Notes under the pieces: model-generated
Seen by the model: the letters and a program-made list of their open reading frames with translations, nothing else
Told to the model about the DNA's origin: nothing
The model's database searches: none
Made by a program: the position numbers and the translations under genes
DNA from: Aliterella atlantica CENA595
GTDB lineage: Bacteria; Cyanobacteriota; Cyanobacteriia; Cyanobacteriales; Chroococcidiopsidaceae
Assembly (NCBI RefSeq): GCF_000952155.1
Contig: NZ_JYON01000033.1
Span: 1 to 55,969, forward strand
Direction: 5' to 3'
Length of the DNA: 55,969 nt
Shown: piece after piece, positions 51,667-55,969 of the stretch
How the letters are laid out: the number at the start of each line of letters is the position of its first letter
Position numbering within the stretch: the stretch's first letter is position 1

Positions 51667-52051
51667 AGATGATGTTCTAGAAACCTTCAAAAAATACAGT
51701 TCAACTTTTGAATTACTTAGCGCTAAAGCATTACTGCATTTCTACCACTACCCATGCATCCTAATTAGCCAAGATAAATCTGCTGCTTTAAGAAATCAAA
51801 TAGAAGCGTGGATCGCCCTGAAAAAAGTAATAGCTGACTTGAAGCAAGAAAATTATAAGAAAAGTTGGATGCGCGATCTTCAAGTCAAGTTGCAAAGCAG
51901 CAACCTCGCAACAATTACTGGTATAGCCGAGCGTTTGCGAAAAGATGGCTCGGTAATTATAGAATTTGGTTTTACTTACACGCTACGTAAAGTAAGCAGT
52001 GAATGGAAAATTATTGTCGGTATCATTCACGATGTTTTACCTCCTAACTAA
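51656..52051 (+). CDS. NTF2-like (SnoaL/DUF6841-type) protein
   Basis: 131 residues with the NTF2-like cone fold pattern: a long N-terminal helix (VLETFKKYSSTFELLSAKAL), a kink, then beta strands (ILISQDKSA; FGFTYTLRKVSSEWKIIVG; IIHDVLPP). Start overlaps the hydrolase gene by 11 bp. It overlaps the convergent permease gene by 8 bp at its 3' end. Possible function: a small-ligand-binding or enzyme partner of the hydrolase; inference only. Confidence 0.75.
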   Translation: MSDEDDVLETFKKYSSTFELLSAKALLHFYHYPCILISQDKSAALRNQIEAWIALKKVIADLKQENYKKSWMRDLQVKLQSSNLATITGIAERLRKDGSVIIEFGFTYTLRKVSSEWKIIVGIIHDVLPPN

Positions 52052-52949
52052 TGCGATCGCGCCCCGCAGATAGCTTTAAATTCAAGATAGATAAGCCCAA
52101 AATTACCAAAAATAGCACTAACCCAATTGTGCAAGCATAGCTAATTTCCAGGTTTTGAAAGGCTTGTTCGTAGAGATAATAAACTATCGTTTTAGAGCTA
52201 TTACGCGGTCCTCCTTGCGTCATAATGTAAATTTCCTCAAAAACCTTGGTAGCAGATATTGCCGAGATGACAGCTACCAAAACTAAGTAAGGACGCATTA
52301 AAGGAACTGTAATATCCCAATGCTTGGAGATACCGTCAGAACCATCTATGGCTGCGGCTTCGTACAAGTCTGCGGGAATAGATTGCAAGCCTGCAAGGTA
52401 AATTACCATGTAATAGCCTAAGCCTTTCCAGATCGTTACTGCCATGACGCTGAATAAGGCAAATTGCGGGCTAGTTAACCAGGGAATACCTTCTTTAACT
52501 GCAAATACATTTTTGATTAACTGATTGAGCAAGCCATTTTCTGCATACAACCAGCGCCACGCAATCCCAGCTACTACCATAGAAATAATCACAGGCGTAT
52601 AAAAAGCTGCCCGAAACCAGTGCATACCGCGTAGTTTCTGGTTGACTAAAATAGCGATCGCTAAAGGAGCAATTACTAAAACTGGTACGACCCCAATTAA
52701 GTACAATATCGTATTTTGCAAAGTCTGCCAAAAAACGCGATCGCCAAATAAACGTCGAAAATTAGCCAATCCTATCCACTGCGGCGCTTGGGTAATATCG
52801 TACTCGTAGCGGGTAAAGCTGAGATAAAAAGCTTGCATTGCAGGCAAAAATACCGTTAGCCCCAAGATTAACAGCGCAGGTAGCAAAAACAGGTATGGAG
52901 TTAAGCGCCTTTGCATCAACGCCCAGTTTTTCGGGAGGTTTTTTTGCAT
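52044..52949 (-). CDS. Sugar-type ABC transporter permease (MalF/UgpA-like)
   Basis: 301 residues, about six transmembrane helices, with the EAA loop EAAAIDGSDGISKHWDITVP that contacts the ATPase. Pattern of the binding-protein-dependent carbohydrate importers (CUT1). Partner permease, solute-binding protein and ATPase are not in the window; the gene stands alone, which is usual for cyanobacteria, where components are often scattered. ATG start. The 118 bp to petJ carry both promoters. Confidence 0.92.
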   Translation of the reverse strand: MQKNLPKNWALMQRRLTPYLFLLPALLILGLTVFLPAMQAFYLSFTRYEYDITQAPQWIGLANFRRLFGDRVFWQTLQNTILYLIGVVPVLVIAPLAIAILVNQKLRGMHWFRAAFYTPVIISMVVAGIAWRWLYAENGLLNQLIKNVFAVKEGIPWLTSPQFALFSVMAVTIWKGLGYYMVIYLAGLQSIPADLYEAAAIDGSDGISKHWDITVPLMRPYLVLVAVISAISATKVFEEIYIMTQGGPRNSSKTIVYYLYEQAFQNLEISYACTIGLVLFLVILGLSILNLKLSAGRDRIS

Positions 52950-53067
52950 GAGTTGTGTCGGATCAAGATGAGCTACAAGTTTTACTGCTTGTCTTTTGAC
53001 TATGCGGAAAAGTTCACCTCAAAATTGATTTTAGTATTAGTGCATTTTGCACGATTTGAGGAGAACT

Positions 53068-53397
53068 ATGAAGAAAATATTATCAGTCCTACTGCTAGTT
53101 GCGTTTACTTTTGCCTTCACTTCCCCAGCTACAGCAGCAGACAGCGCCAACGGAGCAAAGATATTTACAGCCAATTGCACTGCTTGTCATTTGGGCGGGC
53201 GTAACGTTGTGGCTGCTGCTAAAACTTTAAAGCAAGATGCCTTAGATAAAAATAATATGAATTCTCTTGAGGCAATTATTACGCAGGTGCATAATGGCAA
53301 AAATGCCATGCCTGCTTTTAAAAGTCGGTTAAATGACCAACAAATTGAAGATGTAGCTACTTACGTATTAGAGCAAGCAGCAAAAGATTGGAGCTAA
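53068..53397 (+). CDS. petJ: Cytochrome c6 (soluble electron carrier)
   Basis: 109 residues: signal peptide (KKILSVLLLVAFTFAFTSPATA) for thylakoid-lumen export, then a class I c-type cytochrome. Haem motif CTACH in FTANCTACHLGG, Met ligand in KNAMPAFKSRL. It carries electrons from cytochrome b6f to photosystem I or oxidase, replacing plastocyanin under copper limitation. The ATG at 53068 has a GGAG site upstream; the longer frame from 53047 is unlikely. Its 3' end is duplicated downstream (see findings). Confidence 0.95.
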   Translation: MKKILSVLLLVAFTFAFTSPATAADSANGAKIFTANCTACHLGGRNVVAAAKTLKQDALDKNNMNSLEAIITQVHNGKNAMPAFKSRLNDQQIEDVATYVLEQAAKDWS

Positions 53398-53430
53398 GTA
53401 CATTTTAGAGCAAGCAGCGAAAGATTGGAG
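53368..53430. repeat. 26-bp direct repeat of the petJ 3' end
   Basis: Bases 53368-53393 (TTAGAGCAAGCAGCAAAAGA and on) recur at 53405-53430 with one substitution (A to G). Period 37 bp. The second copy ends with GGAG, used as the ribosome-binding site of the next gene. Confidence 0.85.
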
Positions 53431-53436
53431 TCAGGC

Positions 53437-54252
53437 ATGAATTACTTCTATCGATATATCTTTGGTTTGATAATTGCGATCGCATTTTTTTGTTACTCTT
53501 CGCTAGTAGCACAAGCACAGGGAGTATTTGAGCTTAAAGATACCAATCTGGAGCGCTGTTTTGCCAGTATTGAGCTAGCAGATTATCAGATGGCTGTTGC
53601 TGATTGTACTAAAGCAGTTTCCTTGAATAAGGATAATCCAGAATTGCTGCTAAATCGTGCTATTGCCTATTACCGCCAAGGTGATTATCAAGCTGCGATT
53701 GCTGACAATAACAAAGTAATTAGCCTCAAACCTGGTGACTTTCGTGCTTACTATAATCGAGCTTTGGCTGAAGCTGGATGGGGAAATTATCAAAAGGCGA
53801 TCGCATCTTACAATCGAGCTTTAGGGCAAATTCCTAGCAATTCTAGTTCCCTATTAGCTGATATTTACACAGATAGAGGACTTGCTCGGTTTGAATTAGC
53901 AGATTTTCCCGCTGCTATGGCAGATTTCTCTTTGGCTATTCGCCTTAATGCTCGTAACCCCAGGGCTTATTATAATCGCGGCTGTATTTGCTTCCATCAT
54001 GGCGATTATCTGCTTGCCATCAATGACTTTACTCAATCATTGCAACTTAATCCAGCAAATATTCAAGCTTATGTCAATCGGGGTGTGGCGAGACATCAAC
54101 TAGGCTACCAACAAGCGGCTATTGCTGACTTACAGCAAGCAGTTAAGGGCTTTAGCCGCCAAAACGAGCAAGTAGCTTATCAAAAAACTATCGCCTTACT
54201 CAAACGAATTCAACACATACTTGCATCAGATGTAGAAATAGCCGATGCATAA
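53437..54252 (+). CDS. Exported TPR-repeat protein
   Basis: 271 residues. Signal peptide (YIFGLIIAIAFFCYSSLVAQ, cleavage near AQA), then about six tetratricopeptide repeats (ELLLNRAIAYYRQGDYQAAI; FRAYYNRALAEAGWGNYQKA; and others). ATG at 53437 has GGAG 6 nt upstream, inside the duplicated petJ fragment. Likely a periplasm/lumen scaffold; it may be co-transcribed with petJ because only 39 bp separate them. Confidence 0.86.
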   Translation: MNYFYRYIFGLIIAIAFFCYSSLVAQAQGVFELKDTNLERCFASIELADYQMAVADCTKAVSLNKDNPELLLNRAIAYYRQGDYQAAIADNNKVISLKPGDFRAYYNRALAEAGWGNYQKAIASYNRALGQIPSNSSSLLADIYTDRGLARFELADFPAAMADFSLAIRLNARNPRAYYNRGCICFHHGDYLLAINDFTQSLQLNPANIQAYVNRGVARHQLGYQQAAIADLQQAVKGFSRQNEQVAYQKTIALLKRIQHILASDVEIADA

Positions 54253-54276
54253 ATATATCTGCGTTTTTATATTGGT

Positions 54277-54301
54277 AGGGTGCGTTTTCAAAGCGCACCC
54301 T
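54277..54301. terminator. Hairpin AGGGTGCG / CGCACCCT after the TPR gene
   Basis: 8-bp perfect arms with a 9-nt loop, 24 bp beyond the TPR stop codon. No T-run of four or more follows immediately on the plus strand (TTGTAT). This GGTGCG-hairpin type also occurs as a dispersed repeat in cyanobacteria, so terminator function is probable but not certain. Confidence 0.5.
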
Positions 54302-54541
54302 TGTATCTTAGAGAGTAGTAGACCGTCGCACCCTAGGTCAAATCGGACCGATTTGTAGCATGGGTTACTACAAAAATTTCTTTAAGAGAACTCGAACAGT
54401 CGCCAGGGACAAAACTTTAAATACAGAGAAATAAAGGATACAGCCCGGATCGGGCAAGGAAGAGTGAAATCAAGGGGCAAAATCAAACACAGCATCACCT
54501 TCATTGAGTGAGAGTGAAACAGGGAAAATATTGGTCAATGA

Positions 54542-54739
54542 GTAGGCATTGATATCAGCAAAGCCACACTGGATATTTATCTACGTCCAATGGGTAAAGC
54601 ATTACAAGTGGCAAATATACAAACAGCGATATGTAATCTAATCGCTCGATTGGTTGGTGTTGCTCCGATTAATCATGATAGCGATCGATATAAAGGTAAG
54701 CGGATGATTCATGGTGGTCGCCAATTGCTTGACTTTTAA
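54542..54739 (+). mobile_element. Internally deleted IS110-family transposase relic
   Basis: The frame reads VGIDISKATLDIYLRPMGKA then LQVANIQTAICNLI, the DEDD N-terminus of an IS110 transposase, and jumps directly to ARLVGVAPINHDSDRYKGKR and MIHGGRQLLDF, the C-terminal transposase_20 motif. Roughly 250 codons between the two are missing, and the start codon is lost. About 60 codons remain. Non-functional. Confidence 0.8.
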
Positions 54740-54774
54740 GACAGTCGCTACCAATCAACATCAATTAGAAAATA

Positions 54775-55440
54775 ATGTCTAACTTACCAACATTCAAAAA
54801 TCCAGAACTGTTACGTTGCGCCCTAACTCATAGCACGTATATGAATGAATATCCAGAAATAAAAACAAGTAACGAACGTTTAGAGTTTTTAGGCGATGCT
54901 TTATTAGGCTTAGTGGTTGCTAAGTTACTCTACGAGCAATATCCAGAAATGAATGAAGGAAAACTTTCTAAATTACGTTCTGCATTAGTAGATGAAGAAC
55001 AACTAGCTAAATTTGCTGAAAATCTGAATTTAGGCAGTCAAATGCTATTAGGTAAAGGAGAAAAGTTAAAAGGAGGTGTTCATAGTCCCAACTTGCTCAG
55101 TAGCACTTTTGAAGCGGTAATAGGAGCTTATTTTCTTGATTCTGGACTCGATAGCGTTAATAATTTCATTAAGCCACTTTTTATAGATGTTGCTAAACAT
55201 TTGGTGGAAAGGAAATTTGATAAAAACTTTAAAAGTATATTACAAGAATGGTCGCTAGCAACTTTTAAAGAATTACCCAAATACAATCTTATCAGCGAAT
55301 CAGGACCAGATCATAACAAAGTTTTCCTTGTTGAAGTATGTATTCAAAACAACATATATGGAGAGGGAGAAGGTAACAGCAAAAAAGAAGCTGAAAAAAG
55401 TGCGGCTGAGGCGGCTTTGAAAAAGCTAGGGTTAATATAA
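54775..55440 (+). CDS. rnc: Ribonuclease III
   Basis: 221 residues. Signature NERLEFLGDALLGLVVAKLL with catalytic E37 and D41; second acidic pair in LLSSTFEAVIGAYFLDSG; C-terminal dsRNA-binding domain (about 150-221, ending KKEAEKSAAEAALKKLGLI). Processes rRNA and other double-stranded RNA. ATG start. Cyanobacteria often have two rnc copies; this one follows an IS relic. Confidence 0.95.
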   Translation: MSNLPTFKNPELLRCALTHSTYMNEYPEIKTSNERLEFLGDALLGLVVAKLLYEQYPEMNEGKLSKLRSALVDEEQLAKFAENLNLGSQMLLGKGEKLKGGVHSPNLLSSTFEAVIGAYFLDSGLDSVNNFIKPLFIDVAKHLVERKFDKNFKSILQEWSLATFKELPKYNLISESGPDHNKVFLVEVCIQNNIYGEGEGNSKKEAEKSAAEAALKKLGLI

Positions 55441-55850
55441 AATAGAAGCGATCGCTCTTGTACTCATTTAAGGCGATCGCAATAATTAATTTTAAAATTT
55501 TGATTAAAATAAAGTTGATAGCAGGATCGTTCCTACAAGAACTAATTTGCACAAAAGAGCTATTTTTACTTCCTCAAGTTCTCTAGAAAAAATCATGATT
55601 TCACCGTTTGTTAGTTTGCTTTAAAACTGTTCAGCCGCTATAAATTAATTATAATTTTTACTAATAGCTGTTCAAACTGTGGAAATTACTGAAATAAATA
55701 TAAAGATTTTGCAAGCTTTGAAAATCTAGGTATAGCAAGCAAACAAAGATTACATCTAGCTACTGAGGAGTTAAGTTAGGTAAAAACTTTACAGGAAATT
55801 CATGTACTGCGAAATAGAAATGCGATCGCATTTACGTAACTCATACCAAT
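55441..55850. other. Gene-free region after rnc
   Basis: About 410 bp. Two HIP1 sites near 55450 and 55475. A broken plus-strand frame (around 55700-55840, reading ENLGIASKQRLHLATEEL then a stop then EIHVLRNRNAIAF) may be a fossil of a gene but I cannot assign it. No RNA or terminator recognised. Confidence 0.4.
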
Positions 55851-55969
55851 TTAATGTGAAGATAAACTTAATACAGCATCAGTAATAAACTCCCAACCTG
55901 TAAGCGAAGCAATCAATTCTGGAGTTAAGTCTTTGAGAATGTCAGACAATCTCCGTCGCAATTGTGTCA
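55851..55969 (-). CDS. C-terminal end of an unidentified protein (partial at window edge)
   Basis: Minus-strand frame open from the right edge to TAA at 55851-55853: about 39 codons ending RRRLSDILKDLTPELIASLT and GWEFITDAVLSLSSH. The 5' part is outside the window. Helical; no family recognised. Confidence 0.5.
   Translation of the reverse strand, partial: TQLRRRLSDILKDLTPELIASLTGWEFITDAVLSLSSH

Larger units (their letters stand above)
54253..54774. other. Spacer between the TPR gene and rnc
   Basis: Holds a hairpin (54277-54301) and an IS110 relic (54542-54739), both listed. Otherwise no coding signal. A small palindrome AAATCGGACCGATTT lies near 54341. Confidence 0.5.

Noticed and set aside
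1..55969. CRISPR arrays, rRNA operons or prophage modules
   Set aside because: No direct repeats with regular unique spacers, no rRNA sequence and no phage structural genes were seen.

Overview
The window is chromosomal DNA from a cyanobacterium. It carries photosystem I (psaE), NDH-1 (ndhO), cytochrome c6 (petJ), carboxysome shell genes (the ccmK3-ccmK4 pair), the division factor zipN/ftn2, ycf65/PSRP-3 and a Calvin-cycle type class II aldolase. The HIP1 octamer GCGATCGC is scattered throughout, and there are heptanucleotide STRR repeats of the kind described in cyanobacteria. The CcmK3/K4 pair and the large NB-ARC/WD40 protein fit a large-genome beta-cyanobacterium (Chroococcidiopsis- or Nostocales-like). 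I cannot name a species from the sequence.

Layout. 0.4-10 kb: glycine cleavage genes gcvP and gcvH, with gcvT 5 kb away on the same strand. Between them lie a PAS gene plus PAS-GGDEF-EAL gene pair, a cupin, a MATE exporter and a small DUF2805/TIGR03643 protein. 10-16.5 kb: accessory genes on the minus strand: a PfpI/GlxA-like protein, a large glutathione S-transferase, a class 3 lipase whose nucleophile is Cys instead of Ser, a cluster of tiny DUF4278 and membrane proteins (one gene split by an in-frame stop), a PEP-CTERM protein and a periplasmic cupin. 16.8-21 kb: a short NB-ARC protein, a single-domain response regulator, a gene-free stretch with a 93-bp tandem duplication and a decayed IS5-type element, then a HIP1-free gene for a membrane-anchored protein with a conflict-system style N-terminus. 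21.5-33 kb: mostly housekeeping: PLP ammonia-lyase, tRNA-Ala, hisF, ruvB, TPR protein, HAD phosphatase, ycf65, mdh, ndhO, mutM, psaE (with a long extra tail), DUF6391 protein, nitrilase-family amidohydrolase and fbaA. 33-34.7 kb: an HNH nuclease gene pair, the wreck of a MazF-type toxin-antitoxin module, and tRNA-Lys. 34.8-44.2 kb: aldose epimerase, pdhA, zipN, ccmK3-ccmK4, a glycosyltransferase, and a 1191-residue HTH-NB-ARC-14xWD40 protein. 44.4-52 kb: exported or envelope-type proteins: a ricin-type beta-trefoil, an SLH protein, a small secreted protein split by a stop, a GH104-lysozyme/C39-peptidase fusion behind helically phased direct repeats, a long SGNH hydrolase, and an interrupted membrane gene overlapping an alpha/beta hydrolase and an NTF2-like gene. 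52-56 kb: a lone sugar-type ABC permease, petJ, a TPR lipoprotein-like gene, an internally deleted IS110 relic, rnc, and the end of an unidentified gene.

How it fits together. The core genes cover one-carbon/photorespiratory metabolism (gcvPHT), photosynthetic electron transport (psaE, petJ, ndhO), carbon fixation (ccmK3/K4, fbaA) and central carbon metabolism (pdhA, mdh). Between them are accessory islands that are visibly decaying. At least four genes are broken by single stop codons or a frameshift, and two insertion sequences survive only as fragments. The most interesting items for follow-up are the Cys-nucleophile lipase, the extended PsaE, the HTH/TRADD-N-like/TM protein, the lysozyme-C39 fusion with its 11-bp phased promoter repeats, and the group of genes split by one in-frame stop.
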